Shown: positions 27,305 to 35,129 of the stretch, one piece after another
Position numbering within the stretch: position 1 is the first letter of the stretch
How the letters are laid out: every line of letters starts with the position of its first letter
Notes under the pieces: model-generated
What the model saw: only the letters and a program-made list of their open reading frames with translations
Told to the model about the DNA's origin: nothing
Database searches by the model: none
From: Hyphomonadaceae bacterium UBA2389
Lineage (GTDB): Bacteria > Pseudomonadota > Alphaproteobacteria > Caulobacterales > Aquidulcibacteraceae
Assembly: GCA_002343395.1 (NCBI GenBank)
Contig: DDSN01000025.1
Span: 1-46,599, forward strand
Direction: 5' to 3'
DNA: 46,599 bases
Translations under genes and position numbers: made by a program

Positions 27305-27601
27305 GTGACCGTAAACGCAATCGGCGCCGCAGCCGCGCTTTCTCGATTGGATGGATGGCGGGCCGCCGAGGCGCGCGACGCCATCGTCAAAGAATACCGG
27401 TTCCCGAGCTTCAACGAGGCGTTCGCCTTCATGTGCCGGGTCGCACTGTACGCCGAGAGACATGACCACCATCCCGAGTGGTTCAACGTCTACAATCGGG
27501 TCGAGGTGACGCTGACGACGCACGACAGCGGCGGCGTCACCGACAAAGACGTTGCGCTCGCGCATTTCATGGATCAAATCGCTGAGCACTTCAGAGATTG
27601 A
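27305..27601 (+). CDS. phhB: Pterin-4a-carbinolamine dehydratase
   Basis: 98 residues. Dehydrates 4a-hydroxytetrahydrobiopterin during tetrahydropterin recycling. The signature YAERHDHHPEWFNVYNRVEVTLTTHDSGGVTDKD is complete, including the paired His and the W.NVYN motif. Start at GTG 27305 is set by the 12-nt anti-Shine-Dalgarno match immediately upstream. No phenylalanine hydroxylase is adjacent, so a molybdopterin-related or other role is possible. The SDR gene starts 12 nt after its stop. Confidence 0.93.
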   Translation: MTVNAIGAAAALSRLDGWRAAEARDAIVKEYRFPSFNEAFAFMCRVALYAERHDHHPEWFNVYNRVEVTLTTHDSGGVTDKDVALAHFMDQIAEHFRD

Positions 27602-27612
27602 ATGAGGGACTC

Positions 27613-28392
27613 ATGGGCGGTCGCGTCGCGGGAAAAAAGGCATTCATCACCGGCGCCGCGCAGGGGCTCGGCGCCGCGATCGCAAGGGCGCTCGCGGACG
27701 AGGGCGCCATGGTGGCGCTCGCCGATATCAACTTCGCCGGCGCCAGAAAGACGGCCGACGACATCAACGCCGCCGCCGGCGGGCAAATCGCTTTTGCCTA
27801 CGAACTCGACGTCACCGAGGAAGGCCAATGGGTCGCGGCGCTCGATGCGGCGAACACCGCGATGGGGGGCGTTTCAGCGCTCGTCAACAATGCCGGAATT
27901 GCGGGCGACAAGGGCGGGATCGAGGAACTCGACTTCGCGCGCTTTAAGCGCATCATGAGCGTGAACGTCGATTCCGTGTTTTTGGGCGCGAAGTACGCTA
28001 TCAAATATCTGGCTCAAAACCAGCCGGGGTCGATCGTCAACATCTCCTCGATCGCGGGCCTCATCGCGAGCTGGAACACGCCAGCCTACAATGCATCGAA
28101 GGCCGCCGTGTGGTTGCTCTCCAAGAACATCGCGCTCTACTGCGCCAAGAAGGGGTTGGATGTCCGCTCCAACTCGATCCACCCAACCTTCATCGACACG
28201 CCGATCCTGGACCCGCTGCGGCAGGCGTTCGGAAAAGCCGAAGTCGAGGCGAAATTGGCGCGGCAAGTGCCTCTCGGGCGCATTGGCGAGCCCAACGATA
28301 TCGCGATGGCCGCACTTTATCTGATTTCCGACGAAAGCCGTTTCGTCACCGGCGCCGAACTCAAGGTGGACGGCGGCATCTCAGCAATGTGA
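27613..28392 (+). CDS. Short-chain dehydrogenase/reductase
   Basis: 259 residues from ATG 27613 (MGGRVAGKKAFITGA), with GAGGGA upstream. Classical SDR: cofactor loop TGAAQGLGAAIA, Asp after the second strand (ALADINFAGA, suggesting NAD), NNAG, catalytic Ser (ISSIAG), YNASK. C-terminal VDGGIS. Substrate unknown; the sequence resembles 3-alpha/beta-hydroxysteroid or cyclopentanol-type dehydrogenases. An upstream TTG at 27598 in frame is less likely. Confidence 0.92.
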   Translation: MGGRVAGKKAFITGAAQGLGAAIARALADEGAMVALADINFAGARKTADDINAAAGGQIAFAYELDVTEEGQWVAALDAANTAMGGVSALVNNAGIAGDKGGIEELDFARFKRIMSVNVDSVFLGAKYAIKYLAQNQPGSIVNISSIAGLIASWNTPAYNASKAAVWLLSKNIALYCAKKGLDVRSNSIHPTFIDTPILDPLRQAFGKAEVEAKLARQVPLGRIGEPNDIAMAALYLISDESRFVTGAELKVDGGISAM

Positions 28393-28419
28393 CTTGCGCC
28401 TTAACTCGGGCACTCCAAC

Positions 28420-28950
28420 ATGAATACTATGAAATCTGTTTTCCGCCTTCTTTGTGCTGGCGCCCTGCTCGCCGGCGCCGCCTGCGGCAATCCCGTCTCG
28501 CCCGTGAACGGCGCTCCGCAAACAAGCGGCGGGGAAAACGGCGCGGTTATTCTGGACGTCGCGGAGGATCTTCCGGATTGGCTTCTTGTAGCGCGACAAA
28601 GATCGTGCGCGCCGGACGAAGACTGCCCCCGTCGCGAGGTTATGTTCAACCAACGCACCATTACACGAAACCCCGATGGCACGGCGGACATATGGATTCA
28701 GGTTCGCCACGGCGTGCCGCAGCTCTTCCAGGTTGACACCGAGACCACTGAATCGACCGTGCGCTACGATGTCGAGCGCCTTCACTACAAGTTCAATTGC
28801 CAGACAGAGCAGTTCTACGTGGTTGAGCGGCAGATCATGGGCGCTGGCGAAACCGTCGTTGCGCGCGATGAGCCGGCGGCGATTTATCGCGCGCCGGTGC
28901 GCGGAAGCATCACGCCGATCATTCTGCCGATCGCCTGCCGTGGCGATTAG
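28420..28950 (+). CDS. Small lipoprotein, surface-adhesin E-like domain
   Basis: 176 residues. Signal with lipobox LLAGAAC (MKSVFRLLCAGALLAGAACGNP). The mature part includes VMFNQRTITRNPDGTADIWIQVRHG and a later YKFNCQTEQFYVVERQIMGAGETVV, the order of strands and the Cys that I associate with surface-adhesin E-type domains. Two further Cys pairs may form disulfides (SCAPDEDC). Function unknown. Its end overlaps that of the convergent FliL-like gene by 4 nt. Confidence 0.6.
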   Translation: MNTMKSVFRLLCAGALLAGAACGNPVSPVNGAPQTSGGENGAVILDVAEDLPDWLLVARQRSCAPDEDCPRREVMFNQRTITRNPDGTADIWIQVRHGVPQLFQVDTETTESTVRYDVERLHYKFNCQTEQFYVVERQIMGAGETVVARDEPAAIYRAPVRGSITPIILPIACRGD

Positions 28951-29399
28951 GATTGCGCCCGTCGTTGGTAGATGACGTTGGCGAGCAGAACCCGAGCGCC
29001 AGGCGCGCCAAGCGTGCGATCGGTCGACAACTGCAACAAGCGCGTAAGCTGATTGAGATCCGGCGCTGTGCGATCCCGATAATAAGTCGACGCATAGGTC
29101 GCCAACGCCGTGCGCAGCGCATCACGCAAACGCGGCTCGTTTAGCCTAACCCGCCGACGAAGCTCGGCGTCGGGAACGTCAAGCCCCATGTCGATCACGA
29201 TCGTGCCGCGCGTCGCTTGTCGCTGGAGAACACCGGCGGAGAGCGTCGGCAGCGGCACATAGGATTCCGCGGAGGTAAGACGTTCTTGGCGCGACGCGGG
29301 CGCTTGTTGCTGCGCCGACGAGCCCCCCCCGCTCGCGGCGGCCTGGCCGGCCAGCGCGGCTGTGATCGCGATCGCGGCGAAAAACGGCCTGGGGCGCAT
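28947..29399 (-). CDS. Small exported protein with a FliL-like fold
   Basis: 150 residues with signal peptide (MRPRPFFAAIAITAALAGQAAA) and then a Gly/Ser/Gln spacer. The core YVPLPTLSAGVLQ...GTIVIDMGLDVPDAELRRRVRLNEPRLRDALRTALATYA...DLNQLTRLLQL...VLLANVIYQR has the strand-helix-helix-strand layout of FliL but lacks a membrane anchor. No flagellar gene is nearby. Probably periplasmic; role unknown. It follows bdhA in the same direction, 53 nt on, separated by a strong hairpin. Confidence 0.6.
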   Translation of the reverse strand: MRPRPFFAAIAITAALAGQAAASGGGSSAQQQAPASRQERLTSAESYVPLPTLSAGVLQRQATRGTIVIDMGLDVPDAELRRRVRLNEPRLRDALRTALATYASTYYRDRTAPDLNQLTRLLQLSTDRTLGAPGARVLLANVIYQRRAQS

Positions 29400-29418
29400 T
29401 GAGCGCAGAATCGGCGGG

Positions 29419-29443
29419 GGGCGCTAATGAATCGTTAGCGCCC
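29419..29443 (-). other. Hairpin between bdhA and the FliL-like gene
   Basis: Perfect 9-bp stem GGGCGCTAA/TTAGCGCCC with a 7-nt loop, 10 nt after the bdhA stop. No T tract on either strand, so it is a possible Rho-type end, RNA stabiliser or processing site. Confidence 0.45.
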
Positions 29444-29452
29444 GCCCGCGAC

Positions 29453-30235
29453 TCACTGCGCGGTCCACCCGCCATCGACCGAAAGCGATGCGCCGTTTAT
29501 CTGGTCCGCTGCAGGCGTCGTCAGAAACAACGCCAAGGCGGCGATCTCTTCAATACGAACAAACTGCTTGGTCGGCTGCGCCGCCAACAACACGTCGTTG
29601 ATGACTTGCTCGCGCGTCATCTCTCGCGCGCGCATCGTGTCGGGAATCTGGTTCTCCACGAGCGGCGTGAGCACATAACCTGGCGAGATGGCGTTGCAGC
29701 GCACGTTGAATTGCGCTCCCTCCAAGGCCGCTGTTTTCGTCAACCCCACAAGTCCGTGCTTCGCCGCGACGTATGCGGATTTGAATGGCGACGCGACATG
29801 GGCATGCGCCGACGCTATGTTGATGATGCGCCCGTATCGGCGTTCCTTCATCCCGCGCATCGATGCGCGGATCGTATGGAAGGCCGCCGAGAGATTGAGC
29901 GCGATGATCGCATCCCACTTCTCGATGGGAAAGTCTTCGATCGGCGACACAAACTGCACGCCGGCGTTGTTCACCAGAACATCGAGGCGGCCAAACGCCC
30001 GCGCGGCGCTCTCGACCATGCCGGCGCAGGCGCCGCCGTCCATCAGATTGGCGGGGTCGTAGCGCACGACAACGCCGGTCTCGGCGGCGAGCGTTGCGCG
30101 CACCCGCTCGATTTCGCCTGCGTCTCCCAGCCCGTTGAGGGTGACGTCCATGCCCGCCTTCGCCAGAGCGGTAGCCACGCCAAGCCCAATGCCGCTCGTC
30201 GAACCCGTAATCAGCGCTGCTCTGCGTTCGCCCAT
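29453..30235 (-). CDS. bdhA: 3-hydroxybutyrate dehydrogenase
   Basis: 260-residue SDR oxidising D-3-hydroxybutyrate to acetoacetate with NAD, in polyhydroxybutyrate use. Motifs: TGSTSGIGLGVA, NNAGVQFVSPIEDFP, catalytic Ser in ASAHAHVASPFKSAYVAAKHG (YxxxK), and the diagnostic end INGASLSVDGGWTAQ. PHB dehydrogenases (as in TIGR01963) end with this GGWTAQ. No phaZ or phaC in the window. It diverges from the DUF350 gene. Confidence 0.93.
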   Translation of the reverse strand: MGERRAALITGSTSGIGLGVATALAKAGMDVTLNGLGDAGEIERVRATLAAETGVVVRYDPANLMDGGACAGMVESAARAFGRLDVLVNNAGVQFVSPIEDFPIEKWDAIIALNLSAAFHTIRASMRGMKERRYGRIINIASAHAHVASPFKSAYVAAKHGLVGLTKTAALEGAQFNVRCNAISPGYVLTPLVENQIPDTMRAREMTREQVINDVLLAAQPTKQFVRIEEIAALALFLTTPAADQINGASLSVDGGWTAQ

Positions 30236-30347
30236 CTGCTCACACCATCCTTGCCAATCTTGCGCCCGAACGCCGGAACCGCTAGCGCAGCCCCATCACA
30301 GGGCGGCAAACCTGAATCCCGGGCCGCCGCCCGCGCTGGGGGACGAC

Positions 30348-30794
30348 ATGGACATTACGGCGCCCATCAATGCTTTCGTAGCCGGCTTCCCTGACTTCAT
30401 CATTCAGCTTGGCGTGGCCATCGGCCTCTTCGTCGCATCTCTGTTCATCTACGTTGCGATGACCCCGCACAAGGAATTGTCGCTCATTCGCGCGGGGAAC
30501 CCGTCCGCCTCCTTGGCGTTCGGCGGCGTTGTGGTTGGCCTCGCGATCCCGCTCGGCTCGTGCCTTGCTCACGCTTTCGGCGTTTTGGATCTCTTGATTT
30601 GGGGCATCGTCACGCTGTTGCTTCAGCTGTTGGCGTTTCGCTTCGCCGACATCTTCTTGCGCGGCCTGCCGAAACGCATCGCCGACGGCGACGTCGCTGC
30701 GGCGATCTTTCTCATGAGCATCAAGATTGGTCTGGCGCTCATTCTCGCCGGCGCCGTCGCGGACCCCAATGTCTCGATGATCCGCGGCGGCTAA
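30348..30794 (+). CDS. DUF350 membrane protein
   Basis: 148 residues from ATG 30348, preceded by GGGGGA. Four hydrophobic helices; ITPHKELSLIRAGNPSASLAFGGVVVGLAIPLGS is the DUF350 signature, ending IFLMSIKIGLALILAGAVA. Inner-membrane, function unknown. It heads a tight plus-strand run: the protease starts 1 nt after its stop. Confidence 0.87.
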   Translation: MDITAPINAFVAGFPDFIIQLGVAIGLFVASLFIYVAMTPHKELSLIRAGNPSASLAFGGVVVGLAIPLGSCLAHAFGVLDLLIWGIVTLLLQLLAFRFADIFLRGLPKRIADGDVAAAIFLMSIKIGLALILAGAVADPNVSMIRGG

Positions 30795-30795
30795 C

Positions 30796-31641
30796 GTGTT
30801 TCGTCTGATCCCGGATTGGCTGCTCTACATTGTCGTCATCGCGGCGGTGGTGTTTGTGCTGTTCCGTGTCGATCAGCGCGCCGACGCGCCCGCGGCCTTG
30901 CCTGAATCGCCTGAGACCGGCGCGTTCTTGCCGCCGCCATCGGACTACGATCCGGAAGTGATGGTCGAGGTCGGCCCCATCGCGTCGGGGCTTGGCTCGG
31001 CCTTCGCGATCTCACGCGATGGCTGGTGGCTTACGGCGCGCCACGTCGTTGACGGCTGCGAGCACGTCGGGCTGGTGGTGTCACGCGGCGCGGCGGCGCG
31101 CGTGCTTGAGGTTCGCCGCGCCTTGTTCGCGGATATCGCGCTGCTCCGCACCAACAGCGCGCCAGCCGCGCTCGCGCTCGACACGTCGGAGCGGCGCTTC
31201 CAGATTGGGCAGCGCGCTTTTCACGTCGGTTTTCCGCAAGGCCAGCCAGGGGAGGCGTATTCCCGGCTGATTGGACGCGAAACATTGGTCGCGCGCGGAC
31301 GCTACGACGTTGAAGAGCCGGTGCTCGCCTGGGCGGAACAAGGGCGCACATCGGGGCTGCACGGCTCCTTGGCTGGCATCAGCGGCGGGCCGGCTATCGC
31401 AGCCAATGGTCAAGTGATCGGCGTGACCGTGGCGGAGTCGGCGCGGCGCGGCCGCATCTACACAGCAGCGCCCTCTTCCATCCTGCGCTTGTTGCGCGTG
31501 GAGCAAATCGAGCCGCAAGGCGCGCCCGCGCCGCGATTGACGGCGGAGAATTACGGCCAAGAATCCGACGATCTGCGCCGCAACCTCGCTGTCGCCCAGG
31601 TCGTGTGCGTCGCGCCCGGCGATGTCGAGCCTCCCGTATGA
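30796..31641 (+). CDS. Membrane-anchored trypsin-like serine protease
   Basis: 281 residues from GTG 30796. An N-terminal membrane helix (WLLYIVVIAAVVFVLF) is followed by a chymotrypsin-fold domain with His83 (TARHVVDGC), Asp113 (FADIALLR) and Ser196 in AGISGGPA, where Ile replaces the usual Asp or Asn before the Ser. No PDZ domain, unlike DegP. Likely periplasm-facing. Coupled with DUF350 (1-nt gap) and pyrF (4-nt overlap). Confidence 0.85.
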   Translation: MFRLIPDWLLYIVVIAAVVFVLFRVDQRADAPAALPESPETGAFLPPPSDYDPEVMVEVGPIASGLGSAFAISRDGWWLTARHVVDGCEHVGLVVSRGAAARVLEVRRALFADIALLRTNSAPAALALDTSERRFQIGQRAFHVGFPQGQPGEAYSRLIGRETLVARGRYDVEEPVLAWAEQGRTSGLHGSLAGISGGPAIAANGQVIGVTVAESARRGRIYTAAPSSILRLLRVEQIEPQGAPAPRLTAENYGQESDDLRRNLAVAQVVCVAPGDVEPPV

Positions 31642-32534
31642 CCGCTCCTTTTGCGGACCGATTGGTCCAAGGCATACGCACCAAGAACACGCCTCTCTGC
31701 GTGGGTCTCGATCCTTTCGCGGACCGTATCCCGGCGATCTTCGGCGACATCGGCGCCGATCCCGCCTCCACGCTTCTCAAGTTCGGAACCGCCATCGTCG
31801 ACATCGCGGTTAAGCACGCGACGGTTCTGAAACCCCAGCTCGGTTTGTTCGAGCAATTTGGCGAAATGGGCTACGCGGCGGCCCGCATGCTCTGCGAGTA
31901 CGCCATCGGCGCGGGCATGCTCGTCATCCTGGATGCGAAGCGCGGCGACATCGGGACAACAGCCGAAGGGTACGCGCGCGCCACGCTCGGCGCGAAACCC
32001 GGGTTCGCCGCCGATTGCGTCACCGTCAATCCGTACATGGGCAAGGACACGCTCGAACCGTTCATCAGCCTCGCTCAACGAGAAGCAAAGGGCGTCGCGA
32101 TTCTGGTGCGCACGTCCAATCCCGGCGCCGCGGACTTCCAGGACTTGCAGGTTGGCGACGCGCCCTTGTGGCGGCGAGTCGCGGAAATGCTGTCGCCAGA
32201 GGCGGAGCGGCTGCGCGGCGCCAGCGGCTGGTCGGGCCTCATGGCGGTCGCCGGCGCCACCTATCCCGACGAAGCGCGTGCGCTCAGGGAAGCCATGCCG
32301 ACATCGCTTTTCTTGGTGCCTGGATACGGCGCCCAAGGCGCCAGCGCGCGCGACGCGGTCGCCGGGTTCATTGCAACGCGGCAAGGTTTGGAGGGCGGCG
32401 TGGTCAGTTCGTCGCGCGCCGTCTGCTACCCAGAACCCGCCCAGCGGGCGAACACTTTGGCGGACTGGCGATCAGCCGTCGAGGAAGCCGTGAAAAACGC
32501 CGCGAGCGAGCTGCGCGCCGCCTGCACGCGCTAA
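31638..32534 (+). CDS. pyrF: Orotidine 5'-phosphate decarboxylase (type 2)
   Basis: 298 residues from ATG 31638 (MTAPFADRLVQGIRTKN), making UMP in pyrimidine synthesis. The catalytic LDAKRGDIGTTAEGYA and the CVTVNPYMGKDTLEPF segments mark the longer, type 2 family. The frame opens upstream at 31605 but ATG 31638 overlaps the protease stop (ATGA), the expected coupling. A housekeeping enzyme behind a DUF350-protease pair is unusual. Confidence 0.95.
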   Translation: MTAPFADRLVQGIRTKNTPLCVGLDPFADRIPAIFGDIGADPASTLLKFGTAIVDIAVKHATVLKPQLGLFEQFGEMGYAAARMLCEYAIGAGMLVILDAKRGDIGTTAEGYARATLGAKPGFAADCVTVNPYMGKDTLEPFISLAQREAKGVAILVRTSNPGAADFQDLQVGDAPLWRRVAEMLSPEAERLRGASGWSGLMAVAGATYPDEARALREAMPTSLFLVPGYGAQGASARDAVAGFIATRQGLEGGVVSSSRAVCYPEPAQRANTLADWRSAVEEAVKNAASELRAACTR

Positions 32535-32617
32535 GCGCGAGACAAGCGCTCCAAGATTCGGTAAGTGCGCCATTGGGATCATTGTGGGGACGCGCTCCGA
32601 GCGCTCGGGAGATGACC

Positions 32618-33628
32618 ATGCGCAACACGACACGCGCCGTATTCGCCGCCTTGGCGTTGGCGTTTGCATCGCCGGTCTTCGCGGACGGGCCAGGCGATGC
32701 AGGGCCCGATCGCGCCGCGCCGCCAGTGCGCGCGGCGCCTCTCCCGCCTTCAGCTCCGCAGACGGCGCGGCCGCAGGGGCGCACCGGCGTTATTCCGCTC
32801 AACGATGGCGAGGTCACGCTCAACGTCCCGCGCGGCTTCGCCTTCTACTCGGCGCAAGAGGCCTACGCCTACATGCAGCGAAACAACGCCGCCGCGCCGA
32901 GCGGCGTCGTGCTCGGCATGATCGCGCAAGACAACGCCGACATTCGTTCTCCCGACACATGGGCCACGATCGTAAGCTATGACGCGATCGGTTACGTTCA
33001 GCCCGAGACGGCCGCGGGACTGAGCGACACGAATTTTGAAACGCAAGTTCGCGAGGCGCGGCGCGCTCAAAACCGCGCATTCGAGGGATTCGCCGCGGCG
33101 CCATTATTTGAACCGAGCGCTCCGCACATTGTATGGGCCGAACGCTCGGCGGCGCCGGGCACGGGCGGGAAAGACTTTCGCTACGAGCAAAAGTCCATGG
33201 GGCGCTATGGCGTTGCGTGTCTGACCTCGCTCGGCAGCGCCGACCAGATGGATGAAATCATCGCCACCGCGGCAAACCTGCAGGCGATGCTCTCGTTTCC
33301 AGAGGGGCGCCGTCACAACGACTTTCAACCCGCGTCCGACCAGGTTTCGTCGTACTCGGTGCCTGGGCTTGTCACAGGCGTGCCGGCGGCGGCGCAAGCG
33401 CTGGCCGAACCGGCGTCAAACGGAGGAGCGTCCCAAACCGGATTTGGCGGCTTGGCGGGGTGGTTTCCGTGGATCGCGCTAGGCGTCGTCGGCGTCGCGG
33501 TCGCCGGTTACATGATGATGCGCCGGCGCGATGATGACGACGAGGAAGAGGACGACGACGATGACGACCGTCGCGGCCGTAATTCCGAGACGCAGCCCAA
33601 AGATGAGTCGAAACCCGAGGGCGCCTAG
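32618..33628 (+). CDS. DUF2167 family membrane protein
   Basis: 336 residues from ATG 32618 (another ATG lies two codons upstream at 32612; GGGAG spacing of 6 nt favours 32618). Signal peptide (ALALAFASPVFA), then TGVIPLNDGEVTLNVPRGFAFYSAQEA, GVVLGMI, DTWATIVSYDAIGYV and FRYEQKSMGRYGVACL, the DUF2167 pattern. One membrane helix near the C-terminus (WIALGVVGVAVAGYMMM), followed by a strikingly acidic tail of Asp and Glu. Function unknown. The repeat pair at 33630-33727 begins right after its stop. Confidence 0.82.
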   Translation: MRNTTRAVFAALALAFASPVFADGPGDAGPDRAAPPVRAAPLPPSAPQTARPQGRTGVIPLNDGEVTLNVPRGFAFYSAQEAYAYMQRNNAAAPSGVVLGMIAQDNADIRSPDTWATIVSYDAIGYVQPETAAGLSDTNFETQVREARRAQNRAFEGFAAAPLFEPSAPHIVWAERSAAPGTGGKDFRYEQKSMGRYGVACLTSLGSADQMDEIIATAANLQAMLSFPEGRRHNDFQPASDQVSSYSVPGLVTGVPAAAQALAEPASNGGASQTGFGGLAGWFPWIALGVVGVAVAGYMMMRRRDDDDEEEDDDDDDRRGRNSETQPKDESKPEGA

Positions 33629-33629
33629 A

Positions 33630-33658
33630 GTCCCGATCCGATTCAATCGGATCGGGAC
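33630..33658. repeat. Palindromic stem-loop after DUF2167
   Basis: Perfect inverted repeat GTCCCGATCCGATT/AATCGGATCGGGAC around a single C (a 12-bp stem with 5-nt loop). It could end transcription of the convergent genes, but no T tract follows. The CGATTCAATCG core resembles repeats I remember as abundant in alphaproteobacterial genomes. Confidence 0.6.
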
Positions 33659-33677
33659 AGGCTCTGGATTTCTGTTT

Positions 33678-33727
33678 GGGCGCATTTTCTTGCGCCGAAC
33701 CGGCGTCCACTTCGTCGGAAAATGCCC
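33678..33727. repeat. Second palindromic repeat, related to the mutM insert
   Basis: Arms GGGCGCATTTTC and GGAAAATGCCC around the core AACCGGCGTCCACTT (33698-33712), which matches the mutM core at 13 of 15 positions. Its last base is the first base of the Rieske stop codon on the minus strand. Confidence 0.65.
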
Positions 33728-34077
33728 TAGGCCGTCAGGACCACGCCATTTTCAATGTTGACGGCGACCCGTTCAAGCGGCTCGCCGTTACAGGGCCCAC
33801 CCACGCAGGCGCCGTTTTCAAGCAGAAAGCTCGCACCGTGCGCTGCACAGACGGCGTATCGTCCTCCCTGCACAAGCACACGACCGTCCGCGCGCTGAAG
33901 CGGATATCCCGCGTGCGGACACCGGTTGCGAAACACCGCCACGGCGCTTCCGCGGCGCGTAATCAGCAACGAAGTCTCCGCGCCGTTGACGACAACACTT
34001 CTCACCTCTGCGCAGACCTCGGCCAGATCCGCGATCGACGCAATGTGAATGCCCGGCGGCAACGGCGCTGACTTCAT
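33727..34077 (-). CDS. Rieske [2Fe-2S] ferredoxin-like protein
   Basis: 116 residues from ATG 34077. Cluster ligands CPHAGYPLQ (CxH) and CAAHGASF (CxxH) mark a small soluble Rieske protein, of the NirD or dioxygenase-ferredoxin type. The partner is not nearby. ATGA overlap with the gpsA stop (34074-34076) implies coupled translation. The open frame extends upstream to 34359, antisense-like and not part of the protein. A ferredoxin of this kind could serve an oxygenase; linking it to the CYP153 is only a guess. Confidence 0.88.
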   Translation of the reverse strand: MKSAPLPPGIHIASIADLAEVCAEVRSVVVNGAETSLLITRRGSAVAVFRNRCPHAGYPLQRADGRVLVQGGRYAVCAAHGASFLLENGACVGGPCNGEPLERVAVNIENGVVLTA

Positions 34078-35078
34078 GCGCCTTCGGAGCGAAATGGCCG
34101 TGAAAGCAGCATTGTGATCGCCTCGTCGATGCTGATGCGTTCGCCTATGATTGCGTCCACGGCTTCGCAAATCGGCATTTCGACGCCATGGCGCGCGGCG
34201 AGGGCGACGACAGCCGGCGCGCTCTCGGCGCCTTCGGCGACTGAACGTCGCTCGGCAAGCACCTCTTTTAGGCCGCGGCCTTCCCCGAGCGCCGCTCCCA
34301 GCGACGTATTGCGCGAAGTCAGCGACGCGCATGTCAGCACCAAATCGCCAAGCCCGCACAAACCGGAGAGCGTCTCAGCGCGCGCGCCCATCGCAAGACC
34401 CAGGCGCGTGAGCTCGGCGAAACCGCGTGTGATCAGCGCTGCGCGTGCGCCGTCGCCCAACTGGCGTCCCTGCGCCACGCCGCAAGCGATCGCGATGACA
34501 TTCTTGACCGCCCCCCCGATCTCGGCGCCAACCAAGTCCTCCGCGATGTAGGGACGAAACGTCGGCAGGCCGATCGCGGCTACGACGCGCTTGGCCAAGT
34601 CCGGGTCGCGGCTCGCGATGGTCGTGGCCGTTGGGAGGCCCCGCGCAACGTCTTTCGCAAACCCCGGACCCGACAATACTGCCAAGCCCGCGTCGGGAAT
34701 CTCCTCGTGCAGCACTTCGGTCATCAGGGCGAGCGACCCGCGCTCGACCCCCTTCGCGCAAAGGACAATCGGCGTGCCGGGCTTCAAATAGGGCCGCAGA
34801 CCCCTCAAGACGCCGCGCATATGCTGGGCCGGCGGAACCGCGAGGATGAGGTCCGCCACCGCCGCCTCCTCGAAACCGGCGGTGGCGCGGACCGCCGCAT
34901 TCAGCCTGACGCCAGGCAGGAACAACTCGTTCTCATTGCGCTGGTTGATGGCCAGGACGACCTCCGGTTCCCGCGCCCACATGGTTACGCGCCGTCCCGC
35001 CGCCGCCGCGACCTGGGCAAGCGCCGTGCCCCACGCGCCCGCCCCCAGAACGGAGACGCTCTGGACCCCCTCAGCCAT
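34074..35078 (-). CDS. gpsA: Glycerol-3-phosphate dehydrogenase [NAD(P)+]
   Basis: 334 residues, reducing dihydroxyacetone phosphate for phospholipid synthesis. Rossmann loop VLGAGAWGTALA (about 10-21), AVPPAQHMRGVL, CAKGVERG, SGPGFAKDVARGLPTA, GAVKNVIAIACGVAQG, GLGDLVLTCASLTSRN are all family motifs. In Alphaproteobacteria gpsA often follows tsaD; here a TetR cassette in the other direction separates them. AAGGA lies 9 nt before the start. Confidence 0.96.
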   Translation of the reverse strand: MAEGVQSVSVLGAGAWGTALAQVAAAAGRRVTMWAREPEVVLAINQRNENELFLPGVRLNAAVRATAGFEEAAVADLILAVPPAQHMRGVLRGLRPYLKPGTPIVLCAKGVERGSLALMTEVLHEEIPDAGLAVLSGPGFAKDVARGLPTATTIASRDPDLAKRVVAAIGLPTFRPYIAEDLVGAEIGGAVKNVIAIACGVAQGRQLGDGARAALITRGFAELTRLGLAMGARAETLSGLCGLGDLVLTCASLTSRNTSLGAALGEGRGLKEVLAERRSVAEGAESAPAVVALAARHGVEMPICEAVDAIIGERISIDEAITMLLSRPFRSEGA

Positions 35079-35093
35079 AGACTGAATCCTTCA

Positions 35094-35122
35094 TTGAACG
35101 TTCAGGCAAAACCGGTTATCCT
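35094..35122 (+). promoter_or_regulatory. TetR gene promoter with overlapping palindromic operator
   Basis: TTGAAC (35094-35099), 17-nt spacer, TATCCT (35117-35122). A start 6-8 nt further falls on or next to the ATG at 35130, predicting a leaderless mRNA. The perfect palindrome TGAACGTTCA (35095-35104) covers the -35, fitting autorepression; it also lies upstream of the divergent gpsA. Confidence 0.55.
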
Positions 35123-35129
35123 GTAGGGT

